From Aequorivita xiaoshiensis (GTDB taxonomy: Bacteria > Bacteroidota > Bacteroidia > Flavobacteriales > Flavobacteriaceae): a stretch of DNA of 64,000 bases. The notes below the pieces were generated by a model. It was not told where the DNA came from and did no database searches. It saw nothing but the letters and a program-made list of their open reading frames with translations. This document shows, one piece after another, positions 8,622 through 18,147 of this stretch. Every line of letters starts with the position of its first letter. Positions within the stretch are counted from its first letter, which is position 1. Position numbers and translations under genes: made by a program. The DNA lies in assembly GCF_022008395.1 (NCBI RefSeq), contig NZ_JAIRBB010000001.1, forward strand, positions 310,001-374,000, written 5' to 3'.

Positions 8622-10313
8622 CTATGCTCTTATATCTTTAAGACGGAGTTGTAAGCTAACATTCCCCTGCCACTCGTTTTCATCGATACAATACACCGCT
8701 TTAAAAGGCTTGCCATTACAAGCAATATCTTCCTTATCGGCCAAACCAAAACCTATTCCAGTAAATTGATTGGAATTTTCCTGTTTTACCACAAGTCGTA
8801 AGTGAGATTTATCCTTACCAACACATTTACCCACACCTACATCGATTAAATTTTCAGTCATAAATACTGGAGTCATATTCCCCGGACCAAAAGGAGCAAA
8901 TTGTTTCAAGATTCTATAAAACTTTGGAGTTATATCGTTTAAGTCTATCATAGCATCAACACTAATCTCAGGAATTAATTGCTGTGGTGTAATGGTTTCA
9001 GAAACAACTTTTTCAAATTCATTTTTAAAATTTTCGAAGTCTTCCTCTAATAAAGTAAGGCCCGCAGCGTATTTATGTCCTCCAAATTGTTCAATATGCT
9101 CTGCACAATTTTCCAAAGCATTGTAAACGTCAAAACCTTTTACAGAACGAGCTGAGGCAGCTAACTTTTCGCCACTTTTTGTAAACACTAGGGTTGGGCG
9201 ATAATATGTTTCGGTTAATCGAGAGGCAACAATCCCGATAACCCCTTTATGCCAGCTTTCGTGATAAACTACAGTTGTTTTTCGATCTACTTCATCATTT
9301 TCAATTATTTGTTGGAGTGCTTCTTCTGTAATTTTTTTATCGGCTTCCCTCCTATCACTATTAAACGCTTCAATTTCTGCAGCATATTTCTCGGCAGCCT
9401 CTTGATTTTCTTCAGTGAGTAAGGATACAGCGTGATTACCGTGCTTCATTCTACCTGCTGCATTGATACGTGGAGCAATTATGAAAACTACATCGGTAAT
9501 GGTAAGTGTTTTCTTTTTCACCTCTCTAAGAATTGCTTTAAATCCAGTGCGGGGATTACTGTTTATCACCTTTAATCCATAATACGCTAGGATTCTGTTT
9601 TCACCAGTAACAGGTACAATATCGGCTCCAATTGCAGTAGCAACCAAATCTAAATAAAGTAGAATATTATCGAGACCTAGCCCTCTTTTTTCTGAAAGTG
9701 CCTGAATTAATTTAAACCCAACACCACAACCACAGAGTTCTTTAAACGGGTATTCACAATCTTCTCTTTTTGGATCGAGAACAGCAACGGCCTTTGGAAT
9801 TTCATCGCCTGGCCGATGATGGTCACAAATAATAAAATCTACACCTTTCTCAGCAGCATATGCCACCTTATCGATTGCCTTAATGCCGCAATCTAACGCA
9901 ATTATTAAAGTGAAATCGTTGTCGAATGCAAAATCTATCCCTTTATAAGACACGCCATAACCTTCATCATATCTATCGGGAATATAAGTGGAAACATTTG
10001 GGTAATATGTTTTTAAATAGGAAGACATTAAAGCAACACTAGTAGTACCATCAACATCATAATCGCCATAAACCAGAATATTTTCTCCATTTTCAATAGC
10101 TTTTTGAACTCGTTGGACAGCTTTGTCCATATCTTTCATTAAAAACGGATCGTGAAGTTCCTCTAGACTTGGACGGAAAAAACTTTTGGCCTCTTCAAAG
10201 GTTTCTATTCCGCGTTGTACCAGAAGATAGGCAACTAATGGATCTACATTCAAATCTTTTGAAAGTGCATTAACTTTTTGAGAATCAGGTATAGGTTTTA
10301 ATGTCCAGCGCAT
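8622..10313 (-). CDS. recJ: Single-stranded-DNA-specific 5'-3' exonuclease RecJ
   Basis: A 563-residue DHH-family nuclease of normal RecJ length. Motifs in order are VYGDYDVDGTTS (motif I), IALDCG, IICDHHRPGD (the DHH motif), INAAGRM, VGIVASRL and FGGHKYAAG (DHHA1). A C-terminal OB-like part follows with PFGPGN and ends LQLRLKDI. RecJ degrades 5' single-stranded DNA in RecF-pathway recombination and base-excision or mismatch repair. The gene stands alone on the minus strand. About 170 bases separate its start from the divergent delta-60 protein gene. Confidence 0.96.
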   Translation of the reverse strand: MRWTLKPIPDSQKVNALSKDLNVDPLVAYLLVQRGIETFEEAKSFFRPSLEELHDPFLMKDMDKAVQRVQKAIENGENILVYGDYDVDGTTSVALMSSYLKTYYPNVSTYIPDRYDEGYGVSYKGIDFAFDNDFTLIIALDCGIKAIDKVAYAAEKGVDFIICDHHRPGDEIPKAVAVLDPKREDCEYPFKELCGCGVGFKLIQALSEKRGLGLDNILLYLDLVATAIGADIVPVTGENRILAYYGLKVINSNPRTGFKAILREVKKKTLTITDVVFIIAPRINAAGRMKHGNHAVSLLTEENQEAAEKYAAEIEAFNSDRREADKKITEEALQQIIENDEVDRKTTVVYHESWHKGVIGIVASRLTETYYRPTLVFTKSGEKLAASARSVKGFDVYNALENCAEHIEQFGGHKYAAGLTLLEEDFENFKNEFEKVVSETITPQQLIPEISVDAMIDLNDITPKFYRILKQFAPFGPGNMTPVFMTENLIDVGVGKCVGKDKSHLRLVVKQENSNQFTGIGFGLADKEDIACNGKPFKAVYCIDENEWQGNVSLQLRLKDIRA

Positions 10314-10487
10314 TTACTTCGGAAATTCCAATGATTAAAATTCCAAATTCTTAAGAATTTGAATTAGTTGTTTTTATTATATATTAGGGAATGCCGTAAA
10401 TTTACGAAATTTCGAATTGCAACACTCATTCATATTACATGAAAACATACTATCTTAGACAAACATTTCTCCTCAACTTAAAACTAT

Positions 10488-11939
10488 ATGTTTATGAAAA
10501 CACTTTTACTTGTTTCCTCACTATTTATTTCATCGATTTGTTTTGCGCAAGATGGAAGTCCAGATTTAAGTTACGGAGTTGATGGAATTGTAACACACAC
10601 TGTGTACAATGGAACCAGTTATGTTGAAACAATCACGGAAGGCAAGAATAATAGTGTTTTTGTAGGTGGAGGAAGAGTTATGACTCATTCCGATAATTTT
10701 ATAATGGCAATAAATGATGATGGATCTATTGATGAAGATTTTGCTGATAACGGGATGATTATCATTCCCTCCCAAAATGAAGACCTTTTAAAGATACAGT
10801 ACATGCCAGATGGCACCTTACTAGTAAGTAGTATTATCGATTCTTATTATAATATCACCAAGTATAATTTAAATGGCTCTATTAATACCGCTTTTGGGGA
10901 TAATGGACGCATTCAACCATTTGCAGTCTTACGCAATTCTAATTTTTTTACCATAGATGAACTTGGAAACATTTATTTATTGGCAAGATTCTCAGGCTAT
11001 GGACCAATAGATATTGAGATTTTAAAATTTGATAGCAATGGAGTACTTGATATAAATTTTGGCAATCAGGGAACTATTGATTTACCAGTTCATTATCTTG
11101 ATGAGGTAAAAGCGAATAAAGTTATTGTAAAAAATAATTCAATATATATATTAGTTAATTATAAAGAAGAAAACGTTTTAGAGAATGCTATAATTAAATA
11201 TTCAGAAAATGGAATAATAGACAGCAATTTTGGCGTAAATGGAACAGCATCCATACCAAGTGTTAGTAATTTCAATACTACTTTTAATTTATTTAATAAT
11301 GGAAGCTTTTTAATTGGAGCAAGACAAATAGATCCTGTAACTGAGTTATATATTAAAAAAACTGTGAAGTTGAACGCAGATGCTTCTTTAAATTTAGATT
11401 TTGGAATAGATGGAGTAATTGAAGGGTTTGAAAGTAGCCATATATTACCAGACCAGCGTTTTATTGCAAATGCAAATACTGAAAATTGGGATTACGGTAT
11501 CTTACTTCATTACGCAAGATTTTTTAATAATGGTTTACAAGATCAAACTTTTCAATTTAGCACTAATTTTGGATCACTTTCAAGTAACTATTCTATCATT
11601 TTAAATAGTGGAAAGCTTTTAACCGTGGGCACAGATTATTATAATAATCCCCAACCTTTAGAAATTGTTTTACAAAAATTTAATAATACACTATTAGAAA
11701 CGCCGAAATTTAAGAAAGAAACCTTTAAAGTTTACCCCAACCCTTCCAACGGAATTTTTACAGTCGAGTCTTCTGTTTTTTATGAAAAAGAAAATTATCA
11801 AATCACTGATATTACAGGAAAAATAATTGCAACCGGCCAGTTAAATGAACTGCAAACACAGCTTGATCTTTCTTCTGCACAGAGCGGTGTCTATTTCCTA
11901 AAAATTTCAAACAGCGTATTTAGATTATTGAAGAATTAG
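10488..11939 (+). CDS. Secreted delta-60 repeat protein with T9SS sorting domain (paralogue 1)
   Basis: A 483-residue protein. A signal peptide (MKTLLLVSSLFISSICFAQ) starts at a second ATG, 10494, which may be the true start. The body carries repeated delta-60-type units of the form 'DxxFGxxGxI' (for example NTAFGDNGRI, DINFGNQGTI, DSNFGVNGTA). The C-terminus from VYPNPSNGIFTVE to YFLKISNS is a type A T9SS sorting domain, so the protein should be exported through the outer membrane and cleaved there. Function is unknown; delta-60 repeats are predicted to form beta-propeller-like folds. It is followed 57 bases later by a paralogue, and the two share a 38-base identical stretch in the sorting-domain region. 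Confidence 0.85.
   Translation: MFMKTLLLVSSLFISSICFAQDGSPDLSYGVDGIVTHTVYNGTSYVETITEGKNNSVFVGGGRVMTHSDNFIMAINDDGSIDEDFADNGMIIIPSQNEDLLKIQYMPDGTLLVSSIIDSYYNITKYNLNGSINTAFGDNGRIQPFAVLRNSNFFTIDELGNIYLLARFSGYGPIDIEILKFDSNGVLDINFGNQGTIDLPVHYLDEVKANKVIVKNNSIYILVNYKEENVLENAIIKYSENGIIDSNFGVNGTASIPSVSNFNTTFNLFNNGSFLIGARQIDPVTELYIKKTVKLNADASLNLDFGIDGVIEGFESSHILPDQRFIANANTENWDYGILLHYARFFNNGLQDQTFQFSTNFGSLSSNYSIILNSGKLLTVGTDYYNNPQPLEIVLQKFNNTLLETPKFKKETFKVYPNPSNGIFTVESSVFYEKENYQITDITGKIIATGQLNELQTQLDLSSAQSGVYFLKISNSVFRLLKN
11811..11848 (+). repeat. 38-base exact repeat, copy 1 (T9SS domain coding region)
   Basis: Identical to 13356-13393, in the same reading frame of the paralogous gene. It encodes the ITGKIIATGQLNE part of the sorting domain. 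Flanking codons differ at many third positions, so the identity is locally higher than in the rest of the pair. Confidence 0.8.
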
Positions 11940-11996
11940 TTTTTTAAAATTTGATTATTTAGTATCTTATGGAATAATTCGTGTCCTAACCTCTAA

Positions 11997-13484
11997 ATGT
12001 TCAAAAATATGAACAAAATTTTACTCTTTTTTGCGTTGTTAATTACGCTTATATCATTTGGGCAGGATGGCAGTTTAGACCTTTCATTCGGAGATGGCGG
12101 GGTTGTAATTATGGATTTGAACAACAGTCAGGATTTGGTGTGGAATGTTGTGGAACAGGCAGACAATAAAATAATTGTTTCCGGAGCTATGGCTCAAAAC
12201 AATGAAAATTTTTATCCATATTTAGTAAGATTTATGCCTGATGGCACATTGGATACAACTTTTGGTACGGATGGTTTGGTATTAAGCACTGATAATGGTT
12301 TTGATGATTTCATGTATCTGTTTTTTGATGACTCTCAAAATATCATTGCCGCTGGCCCTAAAAATCAAAGTTCAACATTCGTAGTTGCTAAATATCTTGA
12401 TGACGGAAATTTAGATTCTACTTTCGCTGATAATGGCATAAAGATTATTCCTAATGGAAATTATGAAGGAATGACACTTTTGTCTGATGGCTCTTTTTTG
12501 TTATTGAAATTTTCAAATAACAACACTATCACAATAAACCATTTTTTAAACAACGGTTCTTTAAATTTAAATTTTGGTGTAGATGGCGCTGCAATTTCTA
12601 GTTATAGCGGTGAAAGTTTTCAAGGAGTTGAAATTAAAACGGATGCCAACAATAACATCTATTTCTTGGGCAAACGCAACAACATTGCCGGTGCCGATAT
12701 TATTTTAATGAGATTCAATCCCGATGGCTATTTGGATACAAGTTTTGGAAGCAATGGAATAACTACAAAATTTCTTGCTTTTGATCCCATGAATTCCAGT
12801 ACTGCAAGCCTTGATTTCACAAATGATAATAAAATAGTTATTGCGGGAAGTTGCGGTGCTTGCGTAGATCTTTTTGAACCTGTTTTTCAACCTTATTTTT
12901 TAAGGTATAACTCTGATGGATCACCAGATGCCAATTTTGGTAGTGATGGCACGGTTCTACTGCCAGTTTCAGGTTTCAGCATTTCGCGGTTAATTATACA
13001 AGACAACCAAAGATTGATTGTCGGAGGACAATATTTAGACTGTTTTGAAGGTAGTATTTATGGTATAGTACGATATTTTGCTGGAGGCACACAAGATAAT
13101 TCATTTATCGGGGGTGGTGTAGACTTTAATTATATTACCTCCTTTATGCAAGCTGATGGAAATATTTTAAGTGTTGGAAACACATTTTGGTATAATGGGC
13201 CAGAAGATATTGTTTTACTACGTCATAACAATAACCCTCTGACCATTGATGAATTTGAAAATCAAAAAGTAATAGTCTACCCCAATCCTTCCAATGGAAT
13301 TTTTATAATTGAGCGCAATTTCTTTTCCGAAAAAGAAAACTATCAAATAACAGACATTACAGGAAAAATAATTGCAACCGGCCAGTTAAATGAGAAGCAG
13401 ACACAGCTGGATCTTTCCTCAGCTCAAAGCGGTGTTTATTTCCTAAAAACTTCAAACAGCGGTTATCGGTTATTGAAGAATTAG
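11997..13484 (+). CDS. Secreted delta-60 repeat protein with T9SS sorting domain (paralogue 2)
   Basis: A 495-residue paralogue of the preceding gene. The signal peptide is MNKILLFFALLITLISFGQ; the ATG at 12009 is an alternative start that places the basic residues correctly. Delta-60 units include DLSFGDGGVV, DTTFGTDGLV, DSTFADNGIK, LNFGVDGAA, DTSFGSNGI and DANFGSDGT. The sorting domain runs from VYPNPSNGIFIIE to the end, GYRLLKN. Bases 13356-13393 are identical to 11811-11848 in the neighbour, and the last codons also match. Tandem duplication or gene conversion in the export-signal part is likely. Its role is unknown. Confidence 0.85.
   Translation: MFKNMNKILLFFALLITLISFGQDGSLDLSFGDGGVVIMDLNNSQDLVWNVVEQADNKIIVSGAMAQNNENFYPYLVRFMPDGTLDTTFGTDGLVLSTDNGFDDFMYLFFDDSQNIIAAGPKNQSSTFVVAKYLDDGNLDSTFADNGIKIIPNGNYEGMTLLSDGSFLLLKFSNNNTITINHFLNNGSLNLNFGVDGAAISSYSGESFQGVEIKTDANNNIYFLGKRNNIAGADIILMRFNPDGYLDTSFGSNGITTKFLAFDPMNSSTASLDFTNDNKIVIAGSCGACVDLFEPVFQPYFLRYNSDGSPDANFGSDGTVLLPVSGFSISRLIIQDNQRLIVGGQYLDCFEGSIYGIVRYFAGGTQDNSFIGGGVDFNYITSFMQADGNILSVGNTFWYNGPEDIVLLRHNNNPLTIDEFENQKVIVYPNPSNGIFIIERNFFSEKENYQITDITGKIIATGQLNEKQTQLDLSSAQSGVYFLKTSNSGYRLLKN
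13356..13393 (+). repeat. 38-base exact repeat, copy 2 (T9SS domain coding region)
   Basis: Second copy of the stretch at 11811-11848, in the second delta-60 protein gene. See that entry. Confidence 0.8.
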
Positions 13485-13572
13485 TTTTTTAAAAATTATT
13501 CAGTTTTTGGAGCTTGTTATTTAGAATTTGCGAATGCATTTTGTATTTTCGGATTTCAAACGAATTTAAGCT

Positions 13573-14163
13573 ATGCCATTAGTTACACCCCTTTCCCCAA
13601 ACCACGATACCGAAACAAAACAATTGGCCGAATTTTTTAATGAAACATTAGGCTTTTGCCCAAATAGTGTGCTCACTATGCAACACCGCCCTGCGATTAG
13701 CAAAGCGTTTATAAACCTGAACAAAGCCGTAATGGCGAATTAAGGACGAGTTACATCCGCTTTAAAAAGAATGATTGCTTGGGTAAGTAGCAATGCCACA
13801 GGCTGTCGCTATTGTCAAGCCCATGCCATTCGAGCTGCAGAACGCTATGGAGCCGAGCAGGAGCAACTCGATAACATATGGGAATATAGAACCCATCCTG
13901 CTTTTTCGGAGGCTGAGCGGGCCGCATTAGACTTTTCATTAGCGGCGAGTCAAGTGCCAAATGCAGTGGATGATGAAATAAAACAAGAACTCTACAAATA
14001 CTGGAATGAAGGTGAAATAGTAGAGATGCTAGGGGTTATCTCTCTATTTGGATATTTAAATCGTTGGAATGACTCAATGGCTACTACTATAGAAGAAGGA
14101 GCCATTGAAAGCGGGGAGCAGTATTTGGGGAAGCATGGTTGGAATAAAGGGAAACATGTTTGA
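13573..14163 (+). pseudogene. Carboxymuconolactone decarboxylase (AhpD-like) family gene with in-frame stop
   Basis: The ATG at 13573 opens MPLVTPLSPNHDTETKQLA and the frame runs to a TAA at 13741-13743 (codon 57). The same frame then continues without further lesions from GRVTSALKRMIAW to the stop at 14163. Ignoring the stop gives 196 residues. The CMD/AhpD-like redox motif CRYCQAH (CxxCxxH) is intact in the second part, as is the GVISLFGYLNRWNDS helix. The family comprises peroxidase-like or decarboxylase proteins that act through the two Cys. A single GAA, AAA or CAA to TAA change would explain the stop. Re-initiation at the ATG at 13771 could yield a 130-residue protein that keeps both Cys. 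A sequencing error cannot be excluded. Confidence 0.8.
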
Positions 14164-14224
14164 TTTTGAATCAACGATTAACGATTGTTGATTGCCAATT
14201 TCTGAGTTTTTTTAAAAAAAATTC

Positions 14225-14899
14225 TTATTTTTTTCCCGAAACAACCACAACAATCTCCCCCTTCGGAGGTTTATTTTCAAAATGTTTTAAAACTTCTTCT
14301 GCAGTACCGCGTACGGTTTCTTCATGTAGTTTTGTGAGTTCGCGTGAAACCGATATTTGTCTATCGGCACCAAAATATTCAACAAATTGTGCAAGTGTTT
14401 TCAGCAATTTATGAGGTGATTCATAGAATATGATTGTTCGAGTTTCTTCAGCTAAATGTTGAAAGCGAGTTTGTCTTCCCTTTTTAACAGGAAGGAAGCC
14501 TTCAAATACAAATTTATCATTTGGAAACCCACTGTTTACTAAAGCAGGAACAAAGGCTGTCGCTCCAGGCAAACAATCCACTACAATACCAGCTTCAACA
14601 CAGGCGCGCGTTAGTAAAAATCCTGGATCGCTTATAGCTGGCGTTCCTGCATCACTAATTAATGCTATATTTTCACCGCTTTTAATACGCTTTACAATTC
14701 CATCCACAGTTTTGTGTTCATTGTGCATATGGTGAGAATACATTTGAGTATTTATTTCAAAATGCTTCAGAAGTTTTCCACTTGTTCTCGTGTCTTCTGC
14801 GTATATTAAATCTACATTTTTAAGCACCTCAACAGCGCGATAAGTCATATCTTTTAAATTACCTATTGGTGTAGGCACAAGGTAGAGTTTTCCCTTCAT
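14225..14899 (-). CDS. rsmI: 16S rRNA (cytidine1402-2'-O)-methyltransferase RsmI
   Basis: A 224-residue SAM-dependent methyltransferase of the tetrapyrrole-methylase fold. It starts GKLYLVPTPIGNLKDMTYRA, then AEDTRTSGKLLKHF, and the central ISDAGTPAISDPGFLL is the RsmI signature. LPGATAFVPALVNSG and FYESPHKLLKTL follow, and the end is KPPKGEIVVVVSGK. It methylates the ribose of C1402 in the decoding centre of 16S rRNA. It is about 50 residues shorter than E. coli RsmI, as is usual in this phylum, where the C-terminal extension is missing. The start lies 3 bases from the upstream DoxX-like remnant. Confidence 0.94.
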   Translation of the reverse strand: MKGKLYLVPTPIGNLKDMTYRAVEVLKNVDLIYAEDTRTSGKLLKHFEINTQMYSHHMHNEHKTVDGIVKRIKSGENIALISDAGTPAISDPGFLLTRACVEAGIVVDCLPGATAFVPALVNSGFPNDKFVFEGFLPVKKGRQTRFQHLAEETRTIIFYESPHKLLKTLAQFVEYFGADRQISVSRELTKLHEETVRGTAEEVLKHFENKPPKGEIVVVVSGKK

Positions 14900-14902
14900 A
14901 GT

Positions 14903-15247
14903 TTATGAGCGTACTGTTTTTCCGAAGAAATAAGAAATTAGTAATAATATATTTCCAATAAGTGTAATTGTTATTCCCGGATCATTAATAAAATAATGAG
15001 CAAAAGAAGCTAATGCAATACTAAAAAATAGACCTGCACAAGCCCATTCCATTACCCATTTTGGTTTTCGATATAAAATAAAAAATATGGCAATTATTTT
15101 AGCAATTGCCATAGGTATAGCTAAATAAGTAGGAGATTGATAAATTTGATAATTACTTTCAATAACCGCTGTATTCGTTAAATACTTAAATGTAGCATAT
15201 AAAAACAGAGCGCTTTGCAGCCCAGTTGCAATACCATAAACTGATTT
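14903..15247 (-). pseudogene. DoxX-like membrane protein, start codon lost
   Basis: On the minus strand the frame is open for 114 residues from 15247 (after a TAA at 15248-15250). It begins KSVYGIATGLQSALFLYATF and continues through SPTYLAIPMAIAKIIAIFFI to HYFINDPGITITL. The length and four-helix layout, with the P-T-Y-L and AIAKI segments, match DoxX-like proteins. No ATG, GTG or TTG occurs in the first 45 codons; the first ATG is at 15112, inside what should be the second helix. Either a non-canonical start is used or the 5' end has decayed. Only a 69-residue fragment would be called from that ATG. Function of the family is unclear. Confidence 0.6.
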
Positions 15248-15269
15248 TTAGGCTCTCACAAATTAAGCG

Positions 15270-16112
15270 TTAGTTAAATCGCTTTTCGATTATATTCATA
15301 AACCTTTCGGCATAAACTTCTTTATTTTCCCATTGATTATAGTCTGGTTTTACTTGAGCATTTATAAAGGATTGTGCCTCTTCATAACTTTGTAAAGTAT
15401 TTATTTGCGATAACACACGAGTGTAATCTTCAATTTGCCCATCAAATAAATGCTTTATAAATGCCAACCTATCATTCAATCCTACATTCAATCCTTTATT
15501 TACAACATCATTTAAAGATTTCACTTTTGTTTCAGGCGCAGGTTGTCTCTTTTCTTCAATATCTTTTACCTCCACAGGTTCTGAAACTTCAACTGGATTT
15601 GAAAATAAATTTGTTTGCTTTCTTTCAAATTCAGGCATTCTTTGATAGGTAGAAGCAAACTCTTCTAATTCATTTTTTATATGATTTGAAGATGCTGTAT
15701 CTGGAGCAGATTCCTCAGGAATTTTTGGCTCCTCAACTTTAGGAAGCAATTCGTCTAGCATTTCATCTATCTTATCGCTTTCTTCAGGCATTTGAGCTAC
15801 TATATCCTTAATTTTCTCCATTAAAGGTTCAATAAGATCTTCCTTGTGTTCTGGTTGTGGCACAGGCTCAGGCTCAGTAAACCAATTTTCTTCACGGAAA
15901 CTTTTGGAGTCTAACGATTCTTCTTGTTCCACCTCTTTTTCTGGCGCTATTCCGTAATCGCCATCAAGTTGTTTTTCTAAATACTCAAGCACTATCAATT
16001 TATCGTAAAGTTCTCTGACTAATCCCTTAACAGATGTGGTTTCAAAGGTACTTTCATTAGCTATTATTTTCTTTGCGACTGTCGATAATTGCTCTCGCAG
16101 TTTCTTCTTCAT
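15270..16112 (-). CDS. Conserved-looking hypothetical protein, acidic linker between two helical ends
   Basis: 280 residues, not recognised. The N-terminal 50 residues (KKLREQLSTVAKKII ... YLEKQLDG) look helical. The middle, about residues 60-190, is rich in Glu, Pro and Ser and is probably disordered. The C-terminal 75 residues (LNVGLNDRLAFIKHLFDG ... ERFMNIIEKRFN) form another compact helical domain with the pattern 'NDRLAFIKHLF'. There is no signal peptide or membrane segment, so it should be cytoplasmic. It is encoded divergently from tdk with 184 bases between. The two helical ends joined by a charged linker suggest a scaffold or partner-binding protein; that is inference only. Confidence 0.7.
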   Translation of the reverse strand: MKKKLREQLSTVAKKIIANESTFETTSVKGLVRELYDKLIVLEYLEKQLDGDYGIAPEKEVEQEESLDSKSFREENWFTEPEPVPQPEHKEDLIEPLMEKIKDIVAQMPEESDKIDEMLDELLPKVEEPKIPEESAPDTASSNHIKNELEEFASTYQRMPEFERKQTNLFSNPVEVSEPVEVKDIEEKRQPAPETKVKSLNDVVNKGLNVGLNDRLAFIKHLFDGQIEDYTRVLSQINTLQSYEEAQSFINAQVKPDYNQWENKEVYAERFMNIIEKRFN

Positions 16113-16296
16113 ATCTTATTAAATTAAACCGTATTTCTATTTTGTTTTTATAAATTTACGCATCCTTTGTGTAAACATCAACTATTTTTATATACTTATA
16201 TAAATACGTTGCTATCCAAAGGCTTCAACCAAACCGCAAGTTGAATATCCTTTTAGTAAAATTATTAATGTTGAATGTTGCGTGTAAATTTAAACT

Positions 16297-16956
16297 ATGT
16301 TTCTTGAAAATACCGTAAATCAGAAAGAACAATTTGGCTGGATTGAAGTAATCTGCGGTTCCATGTTTTCAGGAAAAACCGAAGAACTTATCCGAAGGCT
16401 AAAACGAGCTCAGTTTGCACGTCAGAAAGTAGAGATTTTTACACCTTCTATTGATACTCGTTATGCCGAAGATGCAGTTACGAGTCACGATAGCAACCAA
16501 ATTAGGTCTACACCAGTCCCTGCAGCAGCAAATATTCCAATTCTGGCAGATAATTGCGATGTAGTTGGGATTGATGAAGCTCAATTTTTTGACGATGAAA
16601 TTGTAAAAGTATGTAACGACCTAGCCAATCGAGGTGTAAGAGTAATTGTTGCAGGACTTGATATGGATTACAAAGGAAATCCTTTTGGGCCGATGCCTGC
16701 TTTAATGGCAACTGCAGAATATGTTACAAAAGTACACGCTGTTTGCACCCGAACAGGAAATCTTGCTCACTATAGCTATCGCAAAGCGAAAAGTGAATCG
16801 CTTGTTTTACTCGGAGAAACAGATGAATATGAACCCTTGAGTCGAGCTGCATTTTATAAAGCACAGTTACGTGACAAAGTCGTAAAACTAGAAGTGAAAG
16901 ATGTTGAAGAATTAAACGATAAAATTCCTCCTGAAAATACAGGAAAAAAAGCATAA
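16297..16956 (+). CDS. tdk: Thymidine kinase (type II)
   Basis: A 219-residue enzyme that phosphorylates thymidine to dTMP in pyrimidine salvage. The P-loop is [10 protein letters not shown] (G21-K27-T28), the catalytic Glu is E94 in IDEAQFFDD, the lasso region is HAVCTRTGN, and the product-binding tail is [11 protein letters not shown]. Type II kinases usually bind zinc through two Cys pairs; the HAVCTRTG segment shows one Cys where a CxxC would stand, so zinc binding looks reduced. The gene is followed by alr after 2 bases, indicating an operon. Confidence 0.95.
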   Translation: MFLENTVNQKEQFGWIEVICGSMFSGKTEELIRRLKRAQFARQKVEIFTPSIDTRYAEDAVTSHDSNQIRSTPVPAAANIPILADNCDVVGIDEAQFFDDEIVKVCNDLANRGVRVIVAGLDMDYKGNPFGPMPALMATAEYVTKVHAVCTRTGNLAHYSYRKAKSESLVLLGETDEYEPLSRAAFYKAQLRDKVVKLEVKDVEELNDKIPPENTGKKA

Positions 16957-16958
16957 CC

Positions 16959-18068
16959 ATGCCCAAAGCCACAGAAACAATATTAGAAATTGACTTAAAC
17001 GCTTTAAGCAATAATTATAAATACCTTACTTCGAAGTTAAAAAACAACACCAAGTTCATGGCTGTTGTAAAAGCCTATGCTTACGGAAGCGACTCAGTTG
17101 CTATTGCCAAGGAACTTGTAAATTTAGGTGCAGATTATTTTGCTGTAGCCTATCCAATTGAAGGAGTTATTCTTAGAGATGCAGCAATACAAACGCCAAT
17201 TTTAGTATTACATCCACTTCCTGTAAACTTTGATGTTATTGTAAATCGATGTTTAGAGCCTAGTATTTATTCTTTTAAAATATTAGATGAATTCATCGCT
17301 TACGCCGAAAAAACGAACCAAAATAACTATCCAATTCACTTAAAATTCAACACTGGATTAAACCGATTAGGATTTACAGAAGACGAAATTTCATTAATTT
17401 CTAAAAAACTAGCAGCTACAAAAAGTGTAAAAGTAAAATCGGCTTTTTCACATTTAGGAGCTTCCGAAGATTTATCAGAAAAAGAGTTTTCACTTAAACA
17501 GATTAATACTTTTAAAAGAATTTCTGAAAAATTAACCGCGGAACTTGTATACAAGCCATTGCTGCACTGTGCAAACACATCTGGGATAATTAATTACCCT
17601 GAAGCACATTTTGATATGGTCCGTTCGGGTATAGGACTTTATGGCTTTGGTAACGATAAAGTAGAGAATAAAAACTTTAAACCAATAGCAACTTTAAAAA
17701 CGGTTATTTCACAAATTCACACAGTTAAAAAAGGAGAAAGCATTGGATATAACAGAGGTATAATTGTTGAGAAAACCACTCAATCTGCCACCTTACCGCT
17801 GGGTCATGCCGATGGAATTCCACGCTCTTACGGCAAAGGCAAAGGTTGGGTAGTTATTAATAATAAAAAAGCTCCTATCCACGGAAATGTGTGTATGGAC
17901 ATGATTATGGTTGATGTAACAGATATTGAGTGTAAGGAAGGGGATGAAGTTATTGTTTTTGGTTCCACAAATACTGCGGAAGAATTATCTGCAGCAATTA
18001 ACTCTATTCCTTATGAATTACTAACTGCAATTTCACAACGTATTAAAAGAGTGATTTGTCGTAAATAA
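16959..18068 (+). CDS. alr: Alanine racemase
   Basis: A 369-residue PLP enzyme converting L-Ala to D-Ala for peptidoglycan. The PLP lysine is K38 in MAVVKAYAYG. The substrate-facing NTGLNRLG and MVRSGIGLYG blocks are present, and the second-domain catalytic Tyr lies in SIGYNRG. VCMDMIMVDVT and a typical ending follow. The start ATG is 2 bases after the tdk stop, so the two are translated from one transcript. Length is normal. Confidence 0.96.
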   Translation: MPKATETILEIDLNALSNNYKYLTSKLKNNTKFMAVVKAYAYGSDSVAIAKELVNLGADYFAVAYPIEGVILRDAAIQTPILVLHPLPVNFDVIVNRCLEPSIYSFKILDEFIAYAEKTNQNNYPIHLKFNTGLNRLGFTEDEISLISKKLAATKSVKVKSAFSHLGASEDLSEKEFSLKQINTFKRISEKLTAELVYKPLLHCANTSGIINYPEAHFDMVRSGIGLYGFGNDKVENKNFKPIATLKTVISQIHTVKKGESIGYNRGIIVEKTTQSATLPLGHADGIPRSYGKGKGWVVINNKKAPIHGNVCMDMIMVDVTDIECKEGDEVIVFGSTNTAEELSAAINSIPYELLTAISQRIKRVICRK

Positions 18069-18111
18069 TCAAATGCTAAGTTTATTGTGATATATTGTAT
18101 AAATATTTTGT

Positions 18112-18119
18112 TAAATTTG
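18112..18119 (+). promoter_or_regulatory. -7 box (TAAATTTG) for mscL
   Basis: An exact TAnnTTTG match 28 bases before the mscL ATG. TTG at 18085-18087 lies 24 bases upstream, one base longer than the usual spacing. Confidence 0.4.
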
Positions 18120-18147
18120 GAAATACTAACACATTAAACTAATCAAC

